A stretch of 64,000 bases of DNA from Sphaerimonospora cavernae (GTDB lineage Bacteria; Actinomycetota; Actinomycetes; Streptosporangiales; Streptosporangiaceae). Both the position numbers and the translations under genes were made by a program. This document shows, in pieces, positions 34,071-42,317 of this stretch (positions are counted from its first letter, which is position 1; every line of letters starts with the position of its first letter). Under the pieces are notes generated by a model. That model had not been told where the DNA came from and searched no databases. It was given only the letters and a program-made list of their open reading frames with translations. The DNA lies in contig NZ_JBHMQT010000054.1 in NCBI RefSeq assembly GCF_042435035.1, positions 1 to 64,000 of the forward strand, read 5' to 3'.

Positions 34071-34562
34071 ATGGCCAACGTCACAAGGCATTCGCTGACA
34101 GCGGCGGAGATCGCCGCACTCGCCCTGTCACTCGCCCATCTCGGGGCCGGCCCGCAGTCCGTCACCGCCCGCCGCGGGCTGCGTCACGCATTCGACCACC
34201 TCGATCTCGACGACGACGTCATCGCCACCACCCTGGCCACGCTGACCACACCGCTTCCGCCCGACGTCGCCAGGCGGGCGAGGCTGATGGCGAACGCCAT
34301 CACCGCCCGGCTGGTGATCCGACTCCAGTATCTCGACGCCGCTGGCCGGCTCACGATCCGCGACGTCGAGCCGGTGACCTGCCTGGTGCACGGCGAATTC
34401 TGGTACCTGGTCGGCTGGTGTCGGCTCCGCCGCGGGATCAGGGCGTTTCGATTCGACCGGATAGTAGCGGTCGAGCCCACCGATCTCCCGGCCCGGCCTC
34501 ACCTGCCCGAGCGCTATCTCCCCTTCCAGCGCCGTACGGCCAAGCGCCGCAAGGCGGCTTGA
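34071..34562 (+). CDS. WYL-domain protein without a helix-turn-helix
   Basis: A 163-residue protein. Residues 80-150 form a WYL-type ligand-binding module (LVIRLQYLDAAGRLTIRDVE, then WYLVGWCRLRRGIRAFRFDRI). WYL regulators are usually over 300 residues with an N-terminal DNA-binding domain, which is replaced here by about 70 helical residues with no HTH I can identify. TATCGT six bases before the ATG suggests a leaderless mRNA. It may be a ligand-sensing partner or a truncated regulator. Confidence 0.82.
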   Translation: MANVTRHSLTAAEIAALALSLAHLGAGPQSVTARRGLRHAFDHLDLDDDVIATTLATLTTPLPPDVARRARLMANAITARLVIRLQYLDAAGRLTIRDVEPVTCLVHGEFWYLVGWCRLRRGIRAFRFDRIVAVEPTDLPARPHLPERYLPFQRRTAKRRKAA

Positions 34563-34577
34563 CCGGTCATCCGGAGA

Positions 34578-34793
34578 TCACCCGCAGCAGCCACCGCCGC
34601 AGCAGCCACCGCCGCCGGAGGGGCGCGGAGCGGGGGCTGCGGCGGCCCGCCCGGTCATCGCGACCATGGACAGCAACTTCACGGTGTCGTCGTGGCCTGC
34701 CGGGCATGCGGCCGGGGCGTTCGCCTCGGCCATCGGCCGGTTGAGTTCGAAGGTGGATCCGCACGCACGGCAACGGTAGTCATAGCGAGGCAT
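34578..34793 (-). CDS. FmdB-family zinc-ribbon protein
   Basis: A 71-residue protein starting MPRYDYRCRACGSTFELNRP, with CxxC at residues 8-11 and a second Cys/His pair (CPAGHD) that together form a zinc ribbon. The last dozen residues are only Gly and Cys, a tail seen in many actinobacterial FmdB proteins. Its role is unknown, with metal or nucleic acid binding most likely. A TACCCT box six bases upstream suggests a leaderless mRNA. An ATG two codons earlier is possible. Confidence 0.88.
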   Translation of the reverse strand: MPRYDYRCRACGSTFELNRPMAEANAPAACPAGHDDTVKLLSMVAMTGRAAAAPAPRPSGGGGCCGGGCCG

Positions 34794-34822
34794 GCCCATA
34801 GGGTACGGCGTTCGCCGGGTCT

Positions 34823-35641
34823 CTAAGCGAAGTGGATCGTGGCGTGGTCGGCGACCGGGAGGAAGCCCAGCTTCCAGTAGACGGAGTTCGACGAAGGGTT
34901 GGCGAGATCGGCGAACAGCAGCACCTCGGCGGCCCCCTCGTCCATCACCTTCCGGCTGGCCGCGTGGGTCACGGCACTGCCGTACCCGTGGCGGCGGAAC
35001 TCGGGAGGCGTGTAGACGGGCCCGATCCTCGACATGCCCGCGATGGGGGTGGAGGCGGCGGCCAGCGCCACGCACCGGCCGCCGTCCTCCCACCAGAGCA
35101 GCTCCGCACGATTGATCTTCGCCGAGGCGACCGGTGTGGGATCGGCGCCGACGTCCACATCGGCCTCCGCCTGGAACTCACGGAACCACTGGGCGGCCTT
35201 GTCCAGTTCGCCGATGGTGGCCGTACGTGCCTTGCCGGGGACGGCGCACGGCGCGAGCGCGCCGAGCCGGTAGAGGCGTTCGACACTGCGGTGCCGTTCG
35301 GGCCGCCACCAGTCCCGCGCGAACGCCTCCGCCGCGTTCAGCGGGCCGCCGACCGCGCCGACCACCCGTTCCATCTCGATCAGTTCCCGGACCAGCAGAG
35401 ACAGCGCGGGCGAGGGCACGTCACCGATCCGCAACGGGTAGGGCGGCGTGTGGACGACCACACCGGCCACCGACCCGTCGTCATCTTCGAACCAGCCCAT
35501 CAGTGGGTCCTCCGCGTACTGGCCCGCATGCAAACCGCGTAACACGGTCAGCGAGACCGTGTTACGGACCGGGTCGCGCAGCAGCCACGGCTCGACCACC
35601 GCCGCGAACTCCTCGACATCCCTGGTGAACGTCCACCTCAT
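34823..35641 (-). CDS. GNAT-family N-acetyltransferase
   Basis: A 272-residue protein with a C-terminal acetyltransferase fold. The acetyl-CoA loop is VYTPPEFRRHGYGSAVTHA and the closing strand NPSSNSVYWKLGFLPVADH. The N-terminal half looks like a degenerate GNAT repeat. The substrate is unknown. ATG at 35641 is used because the extra residues of the longer frame lie in the HNH gene. It is 13 bases after the HNH gene on the same strand. Confidence 0.85.
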   Translation of the reverse strand: MRWTFTRDVEEFAAVVEPWLLRDPVRNTVSLTVLRGLHAGQYAEDPLMGWFEDDDGSVAGVVVHTPPYPLRIGDVPSPALSLLVRELIEMERVVGAVGGPLNAAEAFARDWWRPERHRSVERLYRLGALAPCAVPGKARTATIGELDKAAQWFREFQAEADVDVGADPTPVASAKINRAELLWWEDGGRCVALAAASTPIAGMSRIGPVYTPPEFRRHGYGSAVTHAASRKVMDEGAAEVLLFADLANPSSNSVYWKLGFLPVADHATIHFA

Positions 35642-35654
35642 GACGACCCGCCTA

Positions 35655-36164
35655 TCACGCCGCCGGCCGGGCGAGGTAGGGCGCCCACTGGGGGTCGCCA
35701 TCGAACTGCGCGCCGATGAGCCGCCAGTGCACCCCGCGTGGCGCCGCGGGCGTCACGTGCAGGGTCCATCCCAGCTCTTCCAGCAGCTTGTCCGCCTTGT
35801 GGTGGTTACACGGCATGCACGAGGCGACGCAGTTCTCCCACGTGTGGGGGCCGCCCTTGGACCTCGGTATCACATGGTCGATCGTCTCGGCCCGCTGCCC
35901 GCAGTAGGCGCAGCGGAAGTTGTCCCGGCGCATCAGCGCGGCCCGTGTGAGCGGGATGCGCGTGCGATAGGGGATGCGCACGTAGCGACGCAGCCGGATC
36001 ACCGAGGGGACGTCGAACGTGCAGGTGGCCGAGCGCAACACCGCGCCGTGCCCGTCGTGGTGCACGACGTCCGCCTTCTCCCTCAGCAGCAGGACGACCG
36101 CACGGTGCAGGGAGAGCGTGGTCAGCGGTTCGTAGGTCGCATTGAGCAGCAGAACTTGGCGCAT
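35655..36164 (-). CDS. HNH endonuclease
   Basis: A 169-residue HNH-family protein of the type common in actinobacterial chromosomes. It begins MRQVLLLNATYEPLTTLSLH, and the HNH core reads CAYCGQRAETIDHVIPRSKGG, then ENCVASCMPCNHHKADK, with two CxxC zinc knuckles. No phage genes are nearby, so it is probably a housekeeping nuclease of unknown role. The acetyltransferase gene follows closely. Confidence 0.92.
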   Translation of the reverse strand: MRQVLLLNATYEPLTTLSLHRAVVLLLREKADVVHHDGHGAVLRSATCTFDVPSVIRLRRYVRIPYRTRIPLTRAALMRRDNFRCAYCGQRAETIDHVIPRSKGGPHTWENCVASCMPCNHHKADKLLEELGWTLHVTPAAPRGVHWRLIGAQFDGDPQWAPYLARPAA

Positions 36165-36468
36165 CAGCCGGCCTCCCCGACAATTCCGGCTGTGCGCCTT
36201 GGTTGTTGGGGCCCCGCCTTTTGGGACCCGGATGCTTCCGTCACAGGGACCTCCGCCGGACGGCCCAGCGGATCGTCACCACGGCACCGCCCTTTCCCCA
36301 AGAGTGTGGCCTGCACGGCGACCGCTCCGCCACCCCATAAACGCACCACGGGATCGACGACTGGGACGCCTGCTGCTTCTTATTCCCAGCCGATCATCCA
36401 TTTACGCCCGGCTTGGCCGGGTTCGGACGGCGGGCGCACCAACCACGACCCGGGCGCCGCAACTGTTC

Positions 36469-36474
36469 TAAAGT
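36469..36474 (+). promoter_or_regulatory. -10 box of a leaderless promoter for the S9 peptidase gene
   Basis: TAAAGT is followed by six bases and then the ATG of the S9 peptidase. The transcript would start at the start codon. No Shine-Dalgarno sequence is present, which agrees. Confidence 0.55.
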
Positions 36475-36480
36475 GCCAGC

Positions 36481-38559
36481 ATGACGCGACTGCCGTACCC
36501 GCCCGCGCGCCGCGACGACATCGTCGACGACCTGCACGGGACACCGGTGCCCGACCCGTACCGCTGGCTGGAGGACCCGGACGATCCGGCGACCAAGGAG
36601 TGGCTGGACGCACAGGACGTGCTGATGCGCGCGGCGGACCTGCCGGGCCGCGAGCGCTTCCGCGACCGCGTCGCCGAGCTGCTGCGCTCGGGATCGGTCG
36701 GCACGCCCGCGTGGCGTGGCGAGCGCCGTTTCTTCACCCGCCGCACGCCTGACCAGGAGCACCCCGTCCTCTACGTGGGCGAAGGGGACGCCGAGCGGGT
36801 GCTGCTCGACCCGACGGCCCTCGATTCCTCCGGGCTGACCACACTCGACTCCTATCAGCCCGACAAGGAGGGCAACCGGCTGGCGTACCAGATCTCGGTG
36901 GGCGGCGACGAGGAGTCGCGCCTGTTCGTGATCGATGTGGCGACCGGCGAGGTCGTCGAAGGGCCGATCGACCGGTGCCGCTACTCCCCCGTCGCGTGGC
37001 TGCCCGGCGGCGAGGCTTTCTACTACGTACGCAGGCTGGCGCCCACCGAGGTCCCGGCCGGCGAGGAGCAGTTCCACCGCCGCGTCTACCTGCATCGCGT
37101 CGGGACCTCCACGGACGACGACGTGATGATCTTCGGGCAGGGTCTGGAGAAGACCAACTACTACGGCGTCTCGGTCTCCCGCGACGGCCGCTGGCTGTCG
37201 ATCTCCGCCTCGCGCGGTACTGCCCCCCGCAACGACCTGTGGGTGGCCGACCTGTCGGCCTCACCGGTCGACGCGCCGGAGTTGGTCACCGTGCAGCAGG
37301 ACGTGGACGCCCAGACCGGGCTGCACTTCGGCCGCGACGGGCGGCTCTACGTCTTCACCGACCTGGACGCCCCGCGCGGGCGGGTCTGCGTGACCTCGCC
37401 GGAGACGCCGACCCGGGAGCACTGGCGTGACCTGATCCCCGAGGACGCGGAGGCCGTGCTCACCAGTTTCGCGATCCTGGATGACAGCGCCGAGGTCGAT
37501 GCCGCGGACCATGTCCTGCTCGTCGGGTGGACCCGGCACGCGATCTCCGAGGTCACGATCCACACCATGGAGGACGGCGAGCGGATCGGCGAGGTCCCGC
37601 TGCCCGGACTCGGCTCGGTCGGCGCGCTGATCGAGCGCCCGGAGGGCGGCCATGAGGTCTGGTTCAGCTACACCGACAACATCACGCCGACGACCGTCCA
37701 CCGTTTCGACTCGACGACCGGCGAGACCACGCTGTGGGAGGCCCCGCCGGGCGCGGTCGAGGTGCCCGAGGCCCACACCGAGCAGGTCGTCTACCGGTCC
37801 AAGGACGGCACCGAGGTCCGGATGCTCGTCGTCTCCCGCCAGGGGGACTCCGGCCCCAGGCCCACGATCCTGTACGGCTACGGCGGCTTCGGCATCTCGA
37901 TGAACCCCGGCTTCTCGGCCTCCGCGCTGGCCTGGGTCGAGGCCGGCGGCGTCTACGCGGTCGCCCAACTGCGCGGCGGCGGCGAGGAGGGCGAGCAATG
38001 GCACCGTGACGGGATGCTCGCCCACAAGCAGAACGTTTTCGATGATTTCCACGCCGCGGCCGAGCATCTGATCACCACCGGCGTGACGACTCCGGATCGT
38101 CTCGCCGTCTCCGGCGGCTCGAACGGCGGTCTCCTGGTCGGGGCGGCGCTCACCCAGCGACCCGATCTGTACGCGGCCGTGGTCTGCTCGGCACCCCTGC
38201 TCGACATGATCCGATATGAGCGCTTCGGTCTCGGGGCGACCTGGAACGTCGAGTACGGCTCTGCCGAGATCGCGGAGGAGTTCGGCTGGCTGTGGGGCTA
38301 CTCGCCCTACCACCACGTCCGTGAGGGGGTGACCTATCCCGCCACGATGTTCACGGTCTTCGCCTCCGACACGCGGGTGCATCCGCTGCATGCCTGGAAG
38401 ATGGCGGCGGCGCTCCAGCACGCGCAGTCCGGCGACCGCCCGATCCTGCTGCGCAACGAGGCCGCGGTCGGCCACGGCGCACGGGCGGTGAGCAGGTCCG
38501 TCGACCTCATGGCCGACCAGCTCGCGTTCATCGCGGGCCACACGGGCCTCGACGTGTAG
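36481..38559 (+). CDS. S9 prolyl oligopeptidase family protease
   Basis: Cytosolic serine peptidase of 692 residues that cleaves short peptides. Residues 1-70 and 420-692 form the alpha/beta-hydrolase domain, with a beta-propeller between. The nucleophile Ser lies in SGGSNGGLLVGA near residue 545, the Asp in FASDTRVHPLHAWKM and the His in VGHGARAVS. No signal peptide is seen. It may be a prolyl oligopeptidase or an oligopeptidase B-like enzyme, and the specificity is not clear from sequence. Confidence 0.93.
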   Translation: MTRLPYPPARRDDIVDDLHGTPVPDPYRWLEDPDDPATKEWLDAQDVLMRAADLPGRERFRDRVAELLRSGSVGTPAWRGERRFFTRRTPDQEHPVLYVGEGDAERVLLDPTALDSSGLTTLDSYQPDKEGNRLAYQISVGGDEESRLFVIDVATGEVVEGPIDRCRYSPVAWLPGGEAFYYVRRLAPTEVPAGEEQFHRRVYLHRVGTSTDDDVMIFGQGLEKTNYYGVSVSRDGRWLSISASRGTAPRNDLWVADLSASPVDAPELVTVQQDVDAQTGLHFGRDGRLYVFTDLDAPRGRVCVTSPETPTREHWRDLIPEDAEAVLTSFAILDDSAEVDAADHVLLVGWTRHAISEVTIHTMEDGERIGEVPLPGLGSVGALIERPEGGHEVWFSYTDNITPTTVHRFDSTTGETTLWEAPPGAVEVPEAHTEQVVYRSKDGTEVRMLVVSRQGDSGPRPTILYGYGGFGISMNPGFSASALAWVEAGGVYAVAQLRGGGEEGEQWHRDGMLAHKQNVFDDFHAAAEHLITTGVTTPDRLAVSGGSNGGLLVGAALTQRPDLYAAVVCSAPLLDMIRYERFGLGATWNVEYGSAEIAEEFGWLWGYSPYHHVREGVTYPATMFTVFASDTRVHPLHAWKMAAALQHAQSGDRPILLRNEAAVGHGARAVSRSVDLMADQLAFIAGHTGLDV

Positions 38560-38598
38560 CCGGCCCGGCCGGCAAGGACCCGTCCGGCAAGGGATCGG

Positions 38599-39462
38599 TC
38601 AGCGGGGGAAGGTGATGGTCTTGTGGCCGTCCAGCAGCACGCGATGCTCCGCGTGCCAGCGGACGGCCCGGGCCAGCGCCTGACACTCGAGATCTCGGCC
38701 GATCGCGGCGAGATCCTCCGGTGAGTGGGTGTGGTTCACCCGAGCCACCTCCTGCTCGATGATCGGCCCCTCGTCGAGATCCGGGGTGACGTAGTGGGCG
38801 GTGGCCCCGATCAGCTTGACACCCCGCGAGTACGCCTGGTGGTACGGCTTGGCGCCCTTGAACGACGGCAGGAACGAGTGATGGATATTGATCATACGAC
38901 CGGCCAGCTTGGCGCACATGTCCTCCGACAGCACCTGCATATACCGGGCGAGCACCACCATGTCGGCCCGGTAGTGGCCGACCAGCGTCAGCAACTCGGC
39001 CTCCTGCCGGGGCTTGGTCTCCGCCGTGACCGGCAGGTGGTGGTAGTCGATCCCGTACGACTGGGTGAGCGGCCGCAGGTCGGGATGGTTGGAGGCGACG
39101 GCCACGATCTCGATGGGCAGCAGGCCCGAGCGCACCCGGTAGAGCATGTCGTTGAGGCAGTGGCCGAGCTTGCTCACGAGCACGAGCGCCCTGGGTTTGA
39201 CAGCGAGGTCGAAGATCTCGAACTCCATGCCGAATTCGGTGCCCAGCTCCGGGCCGAGCGCGGCGAAAGCCGTACGGAGCTCGTCGATGATGCCCGGTCG
39301 GCCCGCGAACTGGATCCGCATGAAGAAGCGTTGTGCCACCGGGTCACCGAACTGCTGGCTCTCGATGATGTTGCAGTCGTGGCGGGCCAGCAGTCCCGAG
39401 ACCGCCGCGACCACTCCGGGGCGGTCCGGGCAGGACAGGGTTAGCACGTATTCAGCGCTCAT
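38599..39462 (-). CDS. purU: Formyltetrahydrofolate deformylase
   Basis: Hydrolyses 10-formyltetrahydrofolate to formate and tetrahydrofolate, balancing one-carbon pools. The 287-residue protein has an N-terminal ACT domain (YVLTLSCPDRPGVVAAVSGL) and a C-terminal formyltransferase-type domain with the catalytic Asn-His pair in INIHHSFLPSFKGA and the Asp in TPDLDEGPII. Length and layout are standard. Confidence 0.95.
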   Translation of the reverse strand: MSAEYVLTLSCPDRPGVVAAVSGLLARHDCNIIESQQFGDPVAQRFFMRIQFAGRPGIIDELRTAFAALGPELGTEFGMEFEIFDLAVKPRALVLVSKLGHCLNDMLYRVRSGLLPIEIVAVASNHPDLRPLTQSYGIDYHHLPVTAETKPRQEAELLTLVGHYRADMVVLARYMQVLSEDMCAKLAGRMINIHHSFLPSFKGAKPYHQAYSRGVKLIGATAHYVTPDLDEGPIIEQEVARVNHTHSPEDLAAIGRDLECQALARAVRWHAEHRVLLDGHKTITFPR

Positions 39463-39556
39463 GCTTCGATCCTCGGCGACGGGTGCGGCTTCTGTCCGTC
39501 CAAGGGTAGAGCCATCAGCCGTCTCGCCCGCCCGGTGGTGCTTCCCGCCCCCGCGT

Positions 39557-41662
39557 TCACCCCGCCTTTTCGTGGCGTTCCAGCGCGAGCCGAATGTCCG
39601 GGTCGTCCGGCGCGAGGGCGTGCGCCCGGCGGAAGTCCCGCCCGGCCTCGTCCACCCGCCCCAGGTCCATCAGCGCCGTGCCCCGATTGAAGTAGAGCGC
39701 CGCGCCGTCCTCTTCAGACCGCCCGAGCGTGACGGCCCGGGTCAGATCCTCCACCGCGCCCGCCGCGTCGCCGGTCTCGTAGCGCAGGATCGCCCGGTTC
39801 GCCCAGACCGAGGCGAGCCGTGGATCCGCCCTCAGGGCGGCGTCGTAGGCGGCCCGCGCCTCGGTGAACCGTCCCGTCACGGCCTCCAGTTGACCGAGCA
39901 CGCCGTGCAGGTGGGCATTGCCGGGATCGAGAGCCAGCCCCGCGGCCACATCGCGCCTGGCCGCCTCGTGCTCGCCGAGCATCTCCAACAGCCCGGCCCG
40001 GTTGACGTACGCGTCGAGATATCCGGGATCCAGCTCCAGCACGTGGTCGAGGTCGGCCCTGGCCCGTTCCAGCTCTCCCTCGGCCAAGCGGACCTCGGCG
40101 CGGTTGTAGTACGCCTCCGGCAGCGGCGGGCTCATCCGCATCGCCGTCTCGTAGTCGGCCACGGCGTCATCCACCCGGCCCAGCTCGAACAGCAGGTTCC
40201 CCCGGTCCAGATAGTGATCGGGGAAGGCGGGATCGATGGCGACGGCCCGGTCGAAGTCGTCCAGAGCCTCGGTGGGCCGCCCCATCCGCGCGAGGAGTTG
40301 GGCCCGGTTGGCGTACAGCACCATCCGGTGCACGGGATGGGCGCCTGGGGGAAGCTCCCGCCGCGCGAGGTCGAGTGCCGACTCCACCAGGCTGAGAGCG
40401 GCCTCGATTCTCCCCTGCCGCAGCTCGATCAGTGCCCGGCCGTTCCGGTCGAACCCGAGCTTGAAGGCCCGTTCCCGGGGGTCGGGCAGCAGCGTGGAGA
40501 TCGCGATGGCCTCGTTGATCCAGCCGGTGGCCCGGCCCAGATCCCGCTGTCGCGGGTCGGGGTGGCGGGCGTCCAGCATGGCCGTGCCGTACGCGGCGGC
40601 GGCATGCACGGCGGGTTCCTCGCTCCCCCTCCTGGCCTGGTCCCACAGCTCCAGCGCGCGGTCCCGCCGACCCAGCCCGGCGAGTGCGGTGGCGGTTCGC
40701 TGCGTGAAGCGCCACCACAGATCGGAGCCGGGTGTGGCGAGCACCAGGCCGCGCTCACCCAACTCGGCCACGGCGTCGAGGAAACCCTCCCTGACGCAGT
40801 GGTCCACCGCCGCCCACAGCACGCCGAGCGCCGCGTCCCGGTCGCCACCGCGTTCGAGATGGTACGGCAGGGCGCCCAGCGCGAACACCGGCACCTGCTC
40901 GGGATCGGCCCCCAGCTCGGCGGCGCGCCGGTCGTGCCCGCGTGCCCGTTCATCCGCGGGCAGCGCGAGATACGCCTCGTACGCCGCTGGATCGTCGCAG
41001 GTGCCGTCGGACTCGATGTACTCGGCGGCGCGATCACCGGTGTGGTCCCCGCTGTGATCTCCGGTGTGGCCGTCGGGCTCCCTGCTGGCGACATCCACCT
41101 CGACCAGCTCCGGTGTCGATCCAACTGCCGAAGATCCCCATGATGGAGACCCCAATGCCGGAGACCCCAGTACCAGGGTTAGATCGTCCACCCGCCGGGC
41201 CAGCACCCGCAGCAGCTCGAGGTCGGTCGGGTCGGCCTGGTGCACGTTGTCGGCTGCCAGCGTCCAGGTGCCCGGAAGACATTCGCGCAGGCATCCCGCG
41301 ACGAACTCCGCGATCCCGTTGGCGATGCGCAGCGTCCGCCGTGGTGCGGGGACCAGGATCCGCTCGGCTTCCGGAACACGTGCCTCGATGGTCTCCCTTC
41401 GAGCGGGCACCAGCGGGCGCAGATCCGGAGCGGCCGCGCGGATCTCGATGTCATGCGCGGCGACGAGTCCGGGGGAACGCGCCAAGGCGATCGGCACCAG
41501 CGCGCGAAGGACGGCACCGCCGATCGTGTACGGACCACACAGCCGACGGTGCCCGTTGACGACGGACATCACAAGGGGCGGCAGCTCCAGGGATCGGAGT
41601 GCCTCCACACGGTCACGGGAAAGGACTCCCCTGACCCAGACGTGGTGGCGGCGGCCCTTCAC
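39557..41662 (-). CDS. TPR-repeat protein with degenerate STAND-like N-terminus
   Basis: A 701-residue protein. Residues 135-150 (TLAADNVHQADPTDLELL) resemble a Walker B strand of AAA/STAND ATPases, but where a P-loop would be expected only LCGPYTIGG is found, so ATP use is doubtful. From about residue 260 to the end there are many TPR units (AYYNRAEVRLAEGELERARADL; YVNRAGLLEMLGEHEAARRD). GTG at 41662 overlaps the stop of a 24-codon peptide gene (GTGA), giving tight coupling. The longer frame to 41770 would overlap that gene entirely. It is likely a scaffold or sensor that works with the peptide. Confidence 0.8.
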   Translation of the reverse strand: MKGRRHHVWVRGVLSRDRVEALRSLELPPLVMSVVNGHRRLCGPYTIGGAVLRALVPIALARSPGLVAAHDIEIRAAAPDLRPLVPARRETIEARVPEAERILVPAPRRTLRIANGIAEFVAGCLRECLPGTWTLAADNVHQADPTDLELLRVLARRVDDLTLVLGSPALGSPSWGSSAVGSTPELVEVDVASREPDGHTGDHSGDHTGDRAAEYIESDGTCDDPAAYEAYLALPADERARGHDRRAAELGADPEQVPVFALGALPYHLERGGDRDAALGVLWAAVDHCVREGFLDAVAELGERGLVLATPGSDLWWRFTQRTATALAGLGRRDRALELWDQARRGSEEPAVHAAAAYGTAMLDARHPDPRQRDLGRATGWINEAIAISTLLPDPRERAFKLGFDRNGRALIELRQGRIEAALSLVESALDLARRELPPGAHPVHRMVLYANRAQLLARMGRPTEALDDFDRAVAIDPAFPDHYLDRGNLLFELGRVDDAVADYETAMRMSPPLPEAYYNRAEVRLAEGELERARADLDHVLELDPGYLDAYVNRAGLLEMLGEHEAARRDVAAGLALDPGNAHLHGVLGQLEAVTGRFTEARAAYDAALRADPRLASVWANRAILRYETGDAAGAVEDLTRAVTLGRSEEDGAALYFNRGTALMDLGRVDEAGRDFRRAHALAPDDPDIRLALERHEKAG

Positions 41663-41733
41663 CCCTTGTGGATGACGCTCGACGTGCCGGTGAGCTTCAC
41701 CGTTCCGGGCTTGCGGATGATGATCTTCTTCAT
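41659..41733 (-). CDS. 24-residue basic micropeptide coupled to the TPR gene
   Basis: The frame encodes MKKIIIRKPGTVKLT followed by nine residues rich in Gly, Thr and Ser and ending H-K-G. The net charge is about +6. GGAG/GAGAGG lies four to ten bases before the ATG. The stop overlaps the TPR gene start as GTGA. The 77 bases upstream are A+T rich and look like a separate promoter. I do not recognise the family. A RiPP-like precursor, signalling peptide or translational leader are all possible. Confidence 0.6.
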   Translation of the reverse strand: MKKIIIRKPGTVKLTGTSSVIHKG

Positions 41734-41810
41734 CGTGCCTCTCTCCTACAGGATCGGAACCAAGGCACAAGTATCGATAACCATCCGCAATTCGCCAAGA
41801 AGGGGAAGCA

Positions 41811-42317
41811 TCATCTATCTATAAAAATCGGTGCAACCACGACATTCAACTGTTTTTCGCCGTATACCACGACCGTGTCTCCGCGGATCTCACGGTGCAA
41901 CTCGCGCCATCCCGATTTCCGGTACAGCTCAACCGCCGCCACCTGGCGCAGCGTGGTATCGCCACGCAGCACCGAGTAGCCCAGTCGGCGGGCGCGGTTC
42001 TCGAGCGCCTCGGCCATCTGCGAGCCGTAGCCGCGCCGCTGATGATCGGGGTGAACCCGGAGGCGACACATTTCAGCGGTCTCGTCATCGATGCGGCGTA
42101 GCCCGCCCATGGCGATGATCCCCGAACCGATCACCTCTCCGACCAGGAACTCGCCCCGATCGGCCAGGTAGATCTCGGTGATCCGCGGAAAGTCGTCGTC
42201 GTAATAGACGCCGTCACCGGGCATGAGACCGACCTGCGCGAGGCCGATCTGGTGCAGGGCCCAGACCGCGTCGAGGTCCGACCACCGGTACCGGCGGATC
42301 CTGAGCCGGGGCGTCAT
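41811..42317 (-). CDS. GNAT-family N-acetyltransferase
   Basis: A 168-residue acetyltransferase. It begins LRIRRYRWSDLDAVWALHQ, has the acetyl-CoA loop RLRVHPDHQRRGYGSQM and ends with VAAVELYRKSGWRELHRE. Its ATG overlaps the stop of the XRE-TPR regulator gene (ATGA), so the two are translated together. The 3' end is A+T rich compared with the rest. The substrate is unknown. Confidence 0.9.
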   Translation of the reverse strand: MTPRLRIRRYRWSDLDAVWALHQIGLAQVGLMPGDGVYYDDDFPRITEIYLADRGEFLVGEVIGSGIIAMGGLRRIDDETAEMCRLRVHPDHQRRGYGSQMAEALENRARRLGYSVLRGDTTLRQVAAVELYRKSGWRELHREIRGDTVVVYGEKQLNVVVAPIFIDR

